Assembly (NCBI RefSeq): GCF_014287875.1
Contig: NZ_JACOPN010000002.1
Location: 310,001-374,000 of the forward strand
DNA from: Flintibacter faecis
Lineage (GTDB): Bacteria; Bacillota; Clostridia; Oscillospirales; Oscillospiraceae
DNA length: 64,000 nt
Direction: 5' to 3'
The translations under genes were made by a program, and so were the position numbers. Shown in pieces: positions 17,528-25,741 of the stretch (position 1 is the first letter of the stretch; each line of letters begins with the position of its first letter). The notes under the pieces are model-generated. The model was not told the origin of the DNA and did not search any database. It saw only the letters and a list, made by a program, of their open reading frames with translations.

Positions 17528-19003
17528 TTACTTCTTTCGCGCTTCCGCCCACGCCAGCACGGCCCGGGCCAGACCTTCGGCGGAGATCTCCTGGGCCATC
17601 CGGGCGGGCATCCCGGCCCGCTCCAGCGCCCGGGCGGTGACGGGGCCGATGGCCACGGCGGGGAGCGCCACGGGGCCGTATTGCTCTGCAAAGGCTTGTA
17701 CGCCCCCGGCGCTGCCGAAGGTGAGCACGTCCAGTTCCGGCAATGGCTCCGGTCCGGGCAGGGCCTTGGCGGCATAGAGGGCCAGGTCGTGTACCTCCAG
17801 CCCCGCTTCTCTCAGCGTGTTCGTCACCTCAGGGGAGCCCTGGGCGGAGCGGAGCAGCAGCACCCGCTCCCCGGGGCAAGCCGCCTCTGCCAGAGCCCAG
17901 GCCAGCGCTTCCCCCGTGCGGCCCGCTGGGCACACCTCGGGATAGAGCCCCCGGTCCTCCAGCATCCGGGCGGTGGCGGGGCCGATGGCGGCCAGTCTGC
18001 ACCGGCCCAGCCGCCGCAGGTCCAGGCGATACTGCCCCAACAGGCAGAAAAACCGCTCCACTCCCCGGGCGCTGGTGAACGCCAGCCACTGGGGGCGGTC
18101 CTCCTCCAGCAGGGACGGCAGCGCCGGCGGCTCCAGGGGTTTTAACCCCAATCGGGTCGTCCAGACTATCTGAGCGCCCAAGGGCTCCAGCCGTTCCCGC
18201 TGGGCCCGGACCAGCTCCCCCGTCCCGGCGCAGCCCACCCGGACCCCGGTTAGAGGACGGCGCTCCTCTTGCTTGAAATGCAGGGCGGCCACCTCCCCCA
18301 CCACAATGACGGCGGGGGGCTGCACCTCCCCGGCCCGCCGGGCGATGTCCCCCAGGGTGCCCCGCACGTCGGCGGGTCGGGGGCTGTTCCCCCCGGACAG
18401 CACGGCTACGGGGGTGTCCGGGGAACGGCCCTCCTCCACCAGCCGGCGGGCGATGACCTCCAGATGGCTCAGACCCATAAGGAACACCAGCGTCCCCCCG
18501 CACCGGGCCAGGGCGGAAAAGTCCTCGGGCAGGCCGTCCGGCGTATCTGCGGTGCGGCCGGTGATGATGTGAACGCTGCGGCTTAAGCCTCTGTGGGTCA
18601 CCGGGATGCCCGCCCCGGCGGGAATGGCCACGGCGGAGGTGATCCCCGGGACCTCCTCGCAGAGCACCCCGGCCCGGTTCAGCGCCAGCAGCTCCTCCCC
18701 GCCCCGGCCAAAGACGAAGGGGTCGCCCCCCTTCAGCCGAACCACCGTCTTGCCCTCCCGGGCCAGGGAAATGAGGGCGGCGGAGATGTCCTCCTGGGGT
18801 GCGGAGTGCTTCCCGCACCGCTTGCCCAGATAGCGCCGCTCTGCGTCTAGGGGGGCCAGGTCCAGCAGGGCCGGGTCGATGAGGTCGTCATACACCACCG
18901 CGTCGCAGCCCTCTAAAAGCCGCATTCCCCGCAGGGTGATGAGATCGGCTCTGCCGCACCCGGCCCCCACCAGATAGACTCGGCCCAGTTTCCGCTCAGC
19001 CAT
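17528..19003 (-). CDS. Uroporphyrinogen-III C-methyltransferase / uroporphyrinogen-III synthase fusion (CobA-HemD)
   Basis: A 491-residue bifunctional enzyme. Residues ~1-245 are the SAM-dependent methyltransferase making precorrin-2 (VYLVGAGCGRADLITLRG, VVRLKGGDPFVFGRGGEE, GITSAVAIPAGAGIPVTHRG). Residues ~250-490 are HemD, which closes the tetrapyrrole ring (AFTSARGVERFF, then LAAIGPATARMLEDRG and TFGSAGGVQAF). ATG at 19003 has GGGGGAGG upstream and overlaps the Met8-like gene by 8 bases. Together they make siroheme, which the reductase at 25742 needs. Confidence 0.93.
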   Translation of the reverse strand: MAERKLGRVYLVGAGCGRADLITLRGMRLLEGCDAVVYDDLIDPALLDLAPLDAERRYLGKRCGKHSAPQEDISAALISLAREGKTVVRLKGGDPFVFGRGGEELLALNRAGVLCEEVPGITSAVAIPAGAGIPVTHRGLSRSVHIITGRTADTPDGLPEDFSALARCGGTLVFLMGLSHLEVIARRLVEEGRSPDTPVAVLSGGNSPRPADVRGTLGDIARRAGEVQPPAVIVVGEVAALHFKQEERRPLTGVRVGCAGTGELVRAQRERLEPLGAQIVWTTRLGLKPLEPPALPSLLEEDRPQWLAFTSARGVERFFCLLGQYRLDLRRLGRCRLAAIGPATARMLEDRGLYPEVCPAGRTGEALAWALAEAACPGERVLLLRSAQGSPEVTNTLREAGLEVHDLALYAAKALPGPEPLPELDVLTFGSAGGVQAFAEQYGPVALPAVAIGPVTARALERAGMPARMAQEISAEGLARAVLAWAEARKK

Positions 19004-19610
19004 AGGTGTCCTCCCCCAGCTCCCGCTCCCGCTCCTGCTCCGTCAAAGGCCGCCCCAGCGTCAGACAGGCGGCGAACAGCCGGGCAAAGCAGGCCGCCCG
19101 CTCCCGCTGGTGGAGCAGACGCGCCTTTAGGATCGGCCGCTGCCCCTCCAGCCAGGTCAGAATTTCTTCGGTATGCTCCGGCAGCAGCCCTTCGATCTGC
19201 TCCTTCAGCCAGACGGCGGCGGTGGGGCTGCTGCCCCCGGTGGAGATGCCCACAGACAGATCTCCCCGCCGCACCAGCGCCGGGAAGAGAAAGCTGCAGG
19301 CCTCCCGGTCGTCCACCGCATTCACCGGAACGTTCTGCCCCCGGCACAGGGCGGATATCCGGTGATTCTCCTCCCGGTCGTCGGTGGCGGCGATGACAAA
19401 GCTGGCCCCCTCCAGGTCCGTCTCCCGGAATCTCCGGCGCTCCAGCGTCACCGGCAGGGCAGTCAGGGCCGGGATGGGCTCCGGGGCCACCACCGTCAGC
19501 TCCGGGCCATAGGGCAGCAGCTTCTCCGCCTTGCGCAGGGCCACTGTCCCCCCGCCCACGATCAGCCCTCTTTGGCCGGACAGGTCCACAAAAAAGGGAA
19601 AATAGGCCAT
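18996..19610 (-). CDS. Precorrin-2 dehydrogenase (Met8/CysG N-terminal-like)
   Basis: 204 residues. The N-terminal NAD-binding fold is seen in RGLIVGGGTVALRKAEKLLP near residue 14, and the family motif VIAATDDREENHRISALCR lies near residue 72. SVGISTGGSSPTAAVWLKEQ near 118 includes the region tied to ferrochelation in Met8-type enzymes. It oxidises precorrin-2 to sirohydrochlorin and may insert iron. It is the upstream partner of the CobA-HemD fusion in a two-gene siroheme operon. Confidence 0.9.
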   Translation of the reverse strand: MAYFPFFVDLSGQRGLIVGGGTVALRKAEKLLPYGPELTVVAPEPIPALTALPVTLERRRFRETDLEGASFVIAATDDREENHRISALCRGQNVPVNAVDDREACSFLFPALVRRGDLSVGISTGGSSPTAAVWLKEQIEGLLPEHTEEILTWLEGQRPILKARLLHQRERAACFARLFAACLTLGRPLTEQERERELGEDTYG

Positions 19611-19678
19611 ATGTCAACACCTGCTTTCTGCATCGAGAAGAAAAATCAGCCCCCCTTGTGAAAGGGGGGAGGGCCGCA

Positions 19679-20587
19679 TCAGCGGCGGGGGGATTCCGCC
19701 TCCGCCTTCGCCAGCTCCACCAGCTTGCGCAGGCGGTGGTTCAGGGCGGATTTGGTAATGGGCGGATCATACCGCTGGGCCAGCTGGGACAGGGTGTCCT
19801 CCGGGTGGGCCAGGCGGAGAGAGGCCGTCTCCTGCAATTTCTCCGGCAGCAGGGCCAGGCGGCCCTGCTCCTCCAGGCGGCGGATGGACTCCACCTGGGT
19901 CATGGCCGCCTCCACCGCCTTGTCCAGGTTGGCGGCGTCGCAGTTCACCCGGCGGTTCACGCTGCCCCGCAGGTCCTTCTCCAGCTTGGCATTCATCACC
20001 TCCATGGCGGACAGGGGCGCCCCGATGGAGGTGAGCAGGTCCTCGATGCGGTCGCTCTGTTTGAAATAGACCACGGAGTTGCCCTTGCGCTGGGCCGCCT
20101 TGGGCTCTAAGCCCATCTCCCGCATCAGCGCCAGCATCTCCCGGCCCACGCTCAGGTGGGAGGTGGTCAGTTCCAGGTGATACCCCTTTCTCGGGTCGGT
20201 GACGGAGCCCCCGGCCAGAAAGGCCCCCCGGAGGAAGGCCGCCCGGCAGCACTTCTCCTCCAGCACGCCGAAGTTGATGTGCAGCGCCGGGGCCCGGTCA
20301 TCCCCCCCCAGCAGCTGCTGCACAGCGGAGAGCTTGCGGGGGTCCTCCACGGCGAAGATGTGCTTGCCCTCCCCGTCGGGCAGGCGGTCAAAGGAGAAGC
20401 GAAAGGCCCGGCGCAGCAGCTGGGGCAGGCGCTGGGCAAAGGAGTCGCTCTCGGTGATGACCCGGATCTCTCTGGGGGAGAAGGTATTGCAGTAGAGCAG
20501 CACCCCATAGCACTCGGCCTGGGCACAGCATTTTCGGCTTAGGGGCACGCGGCAAAGCTCCTGCTTCACCTCAGATGAAAAGGACAT
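19679..20587 (-). CDS. whiA: DNA-binding protein WhiA
   Basis: 302 residues, the usual length. An N-terminal LAGLIDADG-like fold (AFLRGAFLAGGSVTDPRKGY near residue 110) is followed by a C-terminal HTH (LSQLAQRYDPPITKSALNHR near 270). WhiA proteins influence cell division and chromosome segregation in Gram-positives. It is last of the murB-rapZ-yvcK-whiA cluster, 3 bases after yvcK, with the conserved gene order of Firmicutes. Confidence 0.95.
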   Translation of the reverse strand: MSFSSEVKQELCRVPLSRKCCAQAECYGVLLYCNTFSPREIRVITESDSFAQRLPQLLRRAFRFSFDRLPDGEGKHIFAVEDPRKLSAVQQLLGGDDRAPALHINFGVLEEKCCRAAFLRGAFLAGGSVTDPRKGYHLELTTSHLSVGREMLALMREMGLEPKAAQRKGNSVVYFKQSDRIEDLLTSIGAPLSAMEVMNAKLEKDLRGSVNRRVNCDAANLDKAVEAAMTQVESIRRLEEQGRLALLPEKLQETASLRLAHPEDTLSQLAQRYDPPITKSALNHRLRKLVELAKAEAESPRR

Positions 20588-20590
20588 GGG

Positions 20591-21631
20591 TCACTCCTCC
20601 AAAATATAGCGCCGCGCCCCCCGGAAGATGCGCACCGCCCGGCGGCGGTAGATCTCCAGCAGGGCCTCGGCCAGCTTGTCCGGGTCATGGCGGGCAAAGT
20701 CGCCGTGATGGGCAGCCACCGGCCGCTCCACCAGCTCCAGCCCTAAGGCTGCGATGCGCTCCCGGTCAATGACCAGGGGGGCCGCCCCCTCCGCCTGATA
20801 TTTCTCCACCAGACCGGGCAGCATGGGGGTGGAGTTTGCCAGACACAGGTCCACCAGGCCGGGACAGCCGTGGGCCAGCAGGGCCTCCAGATGGTCGGCG
20901 GCGGTGTAGCCCTCCGACTCCCCCTCCTGGGTCATGATGTTGCACACATAAATTTTCGGCGCGTCCGACTGGGCGATGGCCTGGGCCACCCCGTCCACCA
21001 GCAGATTGGGGATGACGCTGGTATAGAGGCTCCCCGGCCCCAGCAGGATCAGGTCCGCCTCCCGGATGGCCGCCAGGGCGGCGGGCAGGGGGGCGGGATG
21101 CTCCGGGATCAGGGCCACATGGGCGATGCGGCAGTCCTGCTCCTTTTTCACGTGATAGATTTTCGACTCCCCCACCACCCGGACGCCGTTTTCAAACACG
21201 GCCTCCAGCTGTACGTCGGCGCTGGTGACGGGGATGACCTGGCCGGTGATGGCCAGCACCTGGCTCATCTGGCTCACCGCCTCCTCAAAGGAGCCGGTGA
21301 CCCCGTTCAGGGCGGCCAGGATCAGGTTGCCGAAGGACTGCCCGGCCAGGGACCCCTCGGTAAAGCGATAGGTCAGCAGCTTCTGCATGATGGGCTCGGT
21401 GTTGGCCAGGGCCTCCATGCAATGGCGGATATCCCCCGGGGGCGGCATGCCCATGTCCCGGCGCAGCATCCCGGAGCCGCCGCCGTCATCGGCCACCGTC
21501 ACCACGGCGGTGAGGTTTTTCGTGTATTTTTTCAGCCCCCGCAGCATGGTGGACAGGCCTGTGCCGCCGCCCACGGCGACGATCTTGGGTCCTCGCTCCC
21601 ACTGCTGGGGGTTGACGGACAGTTCAGCCAT
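20591..21631 (-). CDS. yvcK: Gluconeogenesis factor YvcK (UPF0052/CofD-like)
   Basis: 346 residues. The Rossmann-like N-terminus KIVAVGGGTGLSTMLRGLKK starts near residue 17, with VTVADDGGGSGMLRRD following. YvcK is needed for growth on gluconeogenic carbon and links UDP-sugar metabolism to wall synthesis. It lies between rapZ and whiA as in other Firmicutes. RBS GGAGAGGAG precedes the ATG. Confidence 0.95.
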   Translation of the reverse strand: MAELSVNPQQWERGPKIVAVGGGTGLSTMLRGLKKYTKNLTAVVTVADDGGGSGMLRRDMGMPPPGDIRHCMEALANTEPIMQKLLTYRFTEGSLAGQSFGNLILAALNGVTGSFEEAVSQMSQVLAITGQVIPVTSADVQLEAVFENGVRVVGESKIYHVKKEQDCRIAHVALIPEHPAPLPAALAAIREADLILLGPGSLYTSVIPNLLVDGVAQAIAQSDAPKIYVCNIMTQEGESEGYTAADHLEALLAHGCPGLVDLCLANSTPMLPGLVEKYQAEGAAPLVIDRERIAALGLELVERPVAAHHGDFARHDPDKLAEALLEIYRRRAVRIFRGARRYILEE

Positions 21632-21655
21632 AGTTCGGCTCCTCTCCCAGTGTTT

Positions 21656-22519
21656 TCAGTTCCGGCCCAGGTCCCGGTGGCTCTCCGACACGGGGAAGCC
21701 CGCCCGGCGCACCAGGTCGGCCAGGGCGTGGGCCACGGCCACGGACCGGTGGTGACCTCCGGTGCAGCCCACAGCCACCACCAGGGCAGTTTTGCCCTCC
21801 TCCTCATACCGGGGCAGCAGCCAACCCACAAAGTCCCCCAGCCGGGACAAGAACTCGTCCGTCACCGGGCTTTGGAACACATAGTCCCGCACCGGGGCAT
21901 CCAGGCCGTTCATGGGCCGCAGCTCAGCTACATAATAGGGGTTGGGGAGAAAGCGCACGTCAAAGACCAGATCAGCCTCCATGGGGATGCCGTATTTAAA
22001 GCCGAAGGAGCTCACCCGCACGTCCATCCGGCCCTGGGACGAGCCGCTCTTGGCGAACAGGCGGCGCAGCTCCCCCTTCAGCTTGGCGGTGGACAGATTG
22101 GACGTGTCGATCACATAGTCCGCCCGCTCCCGCAGGGGAGAGAGCATCTTCCGCTCCAGCTCGATGGCCTGCTCCAGACTGTCGCACTCCTCAGCCAGAG
22201 GGTGGCTGCGGCGGGTCTCTTTATACCGTTTGATGATGACCTCGGTGGCCGCCTCCATAAACAGGATGTGATACTCGCACTGCATGTCCGTCAAGTCCTG
22301 GAGGGCCCGGAACAGGCTGTTGAAGTTGGTGCCTCCCCGGATGTCTGTCACCAGCACCACCCGGTCATATTCCCCCGACCCGGCCATGCCCAGCTCGGCA
22401 AATTTTGGGATGAGGGGGGCGGGCAGGTTGTCCACACAGAAAAAGTCCATATCCTCCATAAAGGAGGCCGCCTTGCTCTTCCCCGCCCCGGACAGGCCGG
22501 AAATAATCACAAATTCCAT
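21656..22519 (-). CDS. rapZ: RNase adapter/nucleotide-binding protein RapZ (YvcJ)
   Basis: 287 residues. Walker A GLSGAGKS at residues 8-15, DMDFFCVDNLP near 28, and the C-terminal signature VGCTGGHHRSVAVAHAL near residue 250. It binds nucleotides and, in other bacteria, regulates amino-sugar synthesis through small RNAs or metabolite sensing. It is co-directional with murB (31-base gap) and yvcK (25-base gap). Confidence 0.95.
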   Translation of the reverse strand: MEFVIISGLSGAGKSKAASFMEDMDFFCVDNLPAPLIPKFAELGMAGSGEYDRVVLVTDIRGGTNFNSLFRALQDLTDMQCEYHILFMEAATEVIIKRYKETRRSHPLAEECDSLEQAIELERKMLSPLRERADYVIDTSNLSTAKLKGELRRLFAKSGSSQGRMDVRVSSFGFKYGIPMEADLVFDVRFLPNPYYVAELRPMNGLDAPVRDYVFQSPVTDEFLSRLGDFVGWLLPRYEEEGKTALVVAVGCTGGHHRSVAVAHALADLVRRAGFPVSESHRDLGRN

Positions 22520-22549
22520 AATTCTCCCTCTCTTTTATACACACAGGAA

Positions 22550-23476
22550 TCAGCGCAGCACTTTCACTTCCATCTCCAGCGCCACTCCGGTCTGCTCCTG
22601 CACCCGGGCCTGCACCTGGCGCACCAGCTCCAGCACGTCGGCGCAGGTGGCGCCCCCCCGGTTGACCACAAAGCCCGCATGCTTTTCCGACACCTGGGCT
22701 CCCCCCACGGCAAAGCCCTTCAGGCCGCACTGGTCGATGAGGGCGGCGGCAAAATAGCCCTCCGGCCGCTTGAACATGGACCCGGCGCTGGGATACTCCA
22801 GGGGCTGCTTCTCCTTCCGCCGGGCGGCCAGCTCGTCCATCCGGGCCCGGATGGCTGCGGGGTCGCCGCTGCTCAGCTGAAAGCGGGCCTCCAGCACCAG
22901 GCGCTGTCCGTCGGAGAAGACACTCTTCCGATAGCCCAGGCCGCAGCTTTCAGCGGGGATGGTCTGGATACTGCCATCCAGGTCCAGGGCGGTGACGGAG
23001 ACCAGCACCTGGGCCATCTCCCCGCCATAGGCCCCGGCGTTCATCACCACCCCACCCCCTACAGAGCCGGGGATGCCGGAGGCAAATTCCAGCCCCGTGA
23101 GCGCTCTCCCCTGGGCGGCGTTTGCCAGCATGGCCAGGGATACGCCGCCCCCGGCACACAGCTGTCCGTTCTCCTCCCACACCCGATTCAGCGGGTCTGC
23201 GGAGTACCGCCCGGCGGGCTGGAGGAGAAAACGCTCCACCCCCTCGTCGGGCACCAGCAGGTTGGAGCCGTTGCCCAGGAAAAAGGGCAGAATATCCGCC
23301 TCCCGGGCGGCCAGCACGGCGGCCTTGGCCTGGACGGCCGACTTGGGCAGGGCCATCAGCCGGGCCGGGCCGCCGATGCGAAAGGACGTGTGCCGGGACA
23401 TGGGCTCGTTCGCCCGCACCTCCAGCCCGGGGCACCGCCGGGCCAGCTCCTGTTGTAACCATTCAAAACGATCCAT
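22550..23476 (-). CDS. murB: UDP-N-acetylenolpyruvoylglucosamine reductase
   Basis: Reduces UDP-GlcNAc-enolpyruvate to UDP-MurNAc in peptidoglycan synthesis, using FAD and NADPH. 308 residues from ATG at 23476, which has TTGGAGG upstream; a GTG 4 codons earlier would overlap this RBS. Motifs: HTSFRIGGPARLMALP near residue 26, FLGNGSNLLVPDEGV near 70, GIPGSVGGGVVMNAGAYGGE near 120, and YPSAGSMFKRPEGYFA near 220. A promoter lies 35-60 bases upstream. Confidence 0.95.
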   Translation of the reverse strand: MDRFEWLQQELARRCPGLEVRANEPMSRHTSFRIGGPARLMALPKSAVQAKAAVLAAREADILPFFLGNGSNLLVPDEGVERFLLQPAGRYSADPLNRVWEENGQLCAGGGVSLAMLANAAQGRALTGLEFASGIPGSVGGGVVMNAGAYGGEMAQVLVSVTALDLDGSIQTIPAESCGLGYRKSVFSDGQRLVLEARFQLSSGDPAAIRARMDELAARRKEKQPLEYPSAGSMFKRPEGYFAAALIDQCGLKGFAVGGAQVSEKHAGFVVNRGGATCADVLELVRQVQARVQEQTGVALEMEVKVLR

Positions 23477-23510
23477 AGGGACCTCCAAAACAGCAATTCA
23501 TTGAGGTTAT

Positions 23511-23539
23511 ATTATAGCAGAAGCCCAGGGGAATTTGAA
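23511..23539 (-). promoter_or_regulatory. Promoter of the murB-rapZ-yvcK-whiA operon
   Basis: On the minus strand: TTCAAA, 17-base spacer, TATAAT with TGC directly before it (extended -10). It lies 35 bases upstream of the murB start. Confidence 0.75.
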
Positions 23540-23612
23540 GGGGGCGTGGGCAGAAAAACGCGCCCTTCGCATTTTTTCGGTGCGGAGGGCAGCGTATGGG
23601 ACAGGTATTGGC

Positions 23613-24563
23613 TCAGATAGAGTCGCACAGCATGGCCGCGCCCACCACCCCGGCATCGTTGCCCAGGGAGGCCCGGACCAGGCGGGTGGGCATGGTCTTG
23701 TCAAAGGAGCCCTGGCGCACCAGCTCCCGCACCGGGTCCAGCAGAAGGTCGTCGTCGGCATTGCTCACGCCGCCGCCCATGCAGATGACCTCCGGCTGAA
23801 GGATGTTCACCAAATTGATGAGTCCGATGGCCACGCCGGAGCGATAGGAATAGAGCACCCGGTGGGCGGTCTCGTCCCCCTGGCGTGCAGCCTGGAACAC
23901 GGTGCGGCCCTGGACCTTGCTCCTGTCCCCCCCGCACAGCTGCCACAGCAGACTGTCCCGGCTGCACTCCATCTCCCGCAGGGTCATCTGGATCAGGGCG
24001 CTTGCCGAGCCGTACTGCTCCCAGCAGCCCCGGTTGCCGCAGCCGCACAGGTGTCCATTGGGGTGGATGATCATGTGGCCCACCTCCATTCCGCTGCCGG
24101 CAAACCCGGTGAACAGCTTGCCATCCACCACCATGCCCGCGCCGATGCCCGTGCCCAGCGTCACCGTCACTGCCGGGCTGCAGCCCTTGGCCGAGCCGCT
24201 GCGGTATTCTCCGATGGCGGCGCAGTCTGCATCGTTGCCCAAGAACACGGGCATATCCCACTGCCGCTGGAACAGCTGCCGCACAGGGGTGTTCTGAAAG
24301 GGCATGTTGGGGGTACGCACTACGATGCCCGTCTTGTTGTTCACCTGGCCGGGCAGGCCGATACCCACCGCCCGGACCTCTTTCTCCGTCACGCCCCCGG
24401 ACTGGCACACCTGCTTTGCCAGCCGGACGATCTCCCCGCACAGCTGCTCCGGGGTCTGGCTGTGATCCACTGGGTGGCTGGCCTTGTCCAATATCTCGCA
24501 GTCCTCGTTCATCAGACCGGCCACCAGGTTGGTCCCGCCTACGTCTACGCCCACATAATACAT
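23613..24563 (-). CDS. ROK family glucokinase
   Basis: 316 residues. N-terminal phosphate-binding DVGGTNLVAG, TVTLGTGIGAGMVVDGKLF near 135, and the zinc-binding ROK signature HLCGCGNRGCWEQYGSA near 165. It phosphorylates glucose, possibly other hexoses. The ATG lies 3 bases after the hprK stop with GAGGAGG inside hprK, so the sugar kinase and the HPr kinase are one transcript. Confidence 0.92.
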   Translation of the reverse strand: MYYVGVDVGGTNLVAGLMNEDCEILDKASHPVDHSQTPEQLCGEIVRLAKQVCQSGGVTEKEVRAVGIGLPGQVNNKTGIVVRTPNMPFQNTPVRQLFQRQWDMPVFLGNDADCAAIGEYRSGSAKGCSPAVTVTLGTGIGAGMVVDGKLFTGFAGSGMEVGHMIIHPNGHLCGCGNRGCWEQYGSASALIQMTLREMECSRDSLLWQLCGGDRSKVQGRTVFQAARQGDETAHRVLYSYRSGVAIGLINLVNILQPEVICMGGGVSNADDDLLLDPVRELVRQGSFDKTMPTRLVRASLGNDAGVVGAAMLCDSI

Positions 24564-24565
24564 GT

Positions 24566-25531
24566 TCAGTCCTCCTCGTCCAGCTCGTCGCCCAGGCCGT
24601 TCTGCTCAAAATGCCGGTCCATCCGCTGGGTCAGCTCCAGGGCAGCGTTGTGGCCCATCTTCCGGTTGCGGTTGTTCATGGCCGCCACCTCCACGATGCT
24701 GGCCAGGTTCCGGCCCGGCTTTACCGGGATGGTGATGGAGGGCAGCTTTACCCCCAGCACCTCCGTCTGCATCTGGTCCAGCCCCAGGCGGTCGTACACG
24801 GTGTTGTCGTTCCAGGGCTCCAGATTGATGACCATGTCGATCTGCTGCTTCAGCTTGATGGCGCCCATGCCGAACAGGCGGCGCACGTCGATGACGCCGA
24901 TGCCCCGCAGCTCCATATAGTGGCGGATGAGCTCGGGGGCGTTGGCCTCCAGGGTACCGTGGTTGGTCTCCCGGATCTCCACTGCGTCGTCAGCGATGAT
25001 TCGGTGTCCGCGCTTGATGAGCTCGATGGCCACCTCGCTCTTGCCCACGCCGGACTCTCCCTGGATGAGTACGCCCTCGCCGTAGATCTCCATCATCACG
25101 CCGGAGCGGGTGATGCGGGGGGCCAAATAGTTATAAAGGCTGCCGATGAGGGCGCTCATAAAGGCAGAGGTCTGGGCCTTGGTGCGCAGCACCGTCCGCC
25201 CATGGGCCTGGGCGGCCTCCAGACACTCGGGAAAGGCCACCAGCCCCCGGGTGATGATCAGGCCGGGGACGGGATACTCCAGCAGCCGCTCAAAGCTCTC
25301 CCTGCGCTGCTCTGTCGTCATCCCCGCCACAAAGGCGGTCTCCGTCAGGCCCATCAGCAGCAGGCGCTTGGTGTCAAAATGCTCGAAAAACCCGGACAGG
25401 GGCAGACCGGGCCGGTTCACGTCCACCGTGTGCAGGGGCACCTGTTCATAATTGGGGGCGGCGCATAAGACCTCCAGGTCAAACTCCTTGATGATCTGGC
25501 CCAGGGTCACGCTGTACTTGCTCTCGCTCAC
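24566..25531 (-). CDS. hprK: HPr kinase/phosphorylase
   Basis: 321 residues from GTG at 25531 (GGAAGG upstream). Walker A GESGVGKSEVA near residue 155, then IADDAVEIRE and the C-terminal IRHYMELRGIGVIDVRRLFG and KPGRNLASIVEVAAMNNR. It phosphorylates or dephosphorylates HPr Ser46 and so controls carbon catabolite repression in Firmicutes. The open frame continues far upstream antisense to the reductase gene, but that extension is not coding. Confidence 0.95.
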   Translation of the reverse strand: MSESKYSVTLGQIIKEFDLEVLCAAPNYEQVPLHTVDVNRPGLPLSGFFEHFDTKRLLLMGLTETAFVAGMTTEQRRESFERLLEYPVPGLIITRGLVAFPECLEAAQAHGRTVLRTKAQTSAFMSALIGSLYNYLAPRITRSGVMMEIYGEGVLIQGESGVGKSEVAIELIKRGHRIIADDAVEIRETNHGTLEANAPELIRHYMELRGIGVIDVRRLFGMGAIKLKQQIDMVINLEPWNDNTVYDRLGLDQMQTEVLGVKLPSITIPVKPGRNLASIVEVAAMNNRNRKMGHNAALELTQRMDRHFEQNGLGDELDEED

Positions 25532-25659
25532 GCAAAACCCTTCCTTTCCTTCTGTATACCACATGATACCACATGCCGCGCAGTGCGCGGCAATTTTTCT
25601 TGCCTTCAGTATAGCCGAAATCCCACCGTCCCGCAAGATGTCCTGCAAAAAAAGCGGGA

Positions 25660-25689
25660 TTGTAAACTTCCCCGTTTCCGTAGTATAAT
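25660..25689 (+). promoter_or_regulatory. Probable promoter of the nitrite/sulfite reductase gene
   Basis: TTGTAA (25660-25665), 18-base spacer, TATAAT (25684-25689). It lies 52 bases before the ATG at 25742. Confidence 0.65.
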
Positions 25690-25741
25690 GTAGGAAAAGG
25701 CCGCCCGCATCTGCCGGGCAGAAAGCAAGGAGAGAGGAATT

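Noticed and set aside
20870..23458. Long plus-strand open frame of 862 codons
   Set aside because: It is antisense to yvcK, rapZ and murB, is rich in Gly/His/Gln, and has no domain. It is a GC-driven shadow frame.
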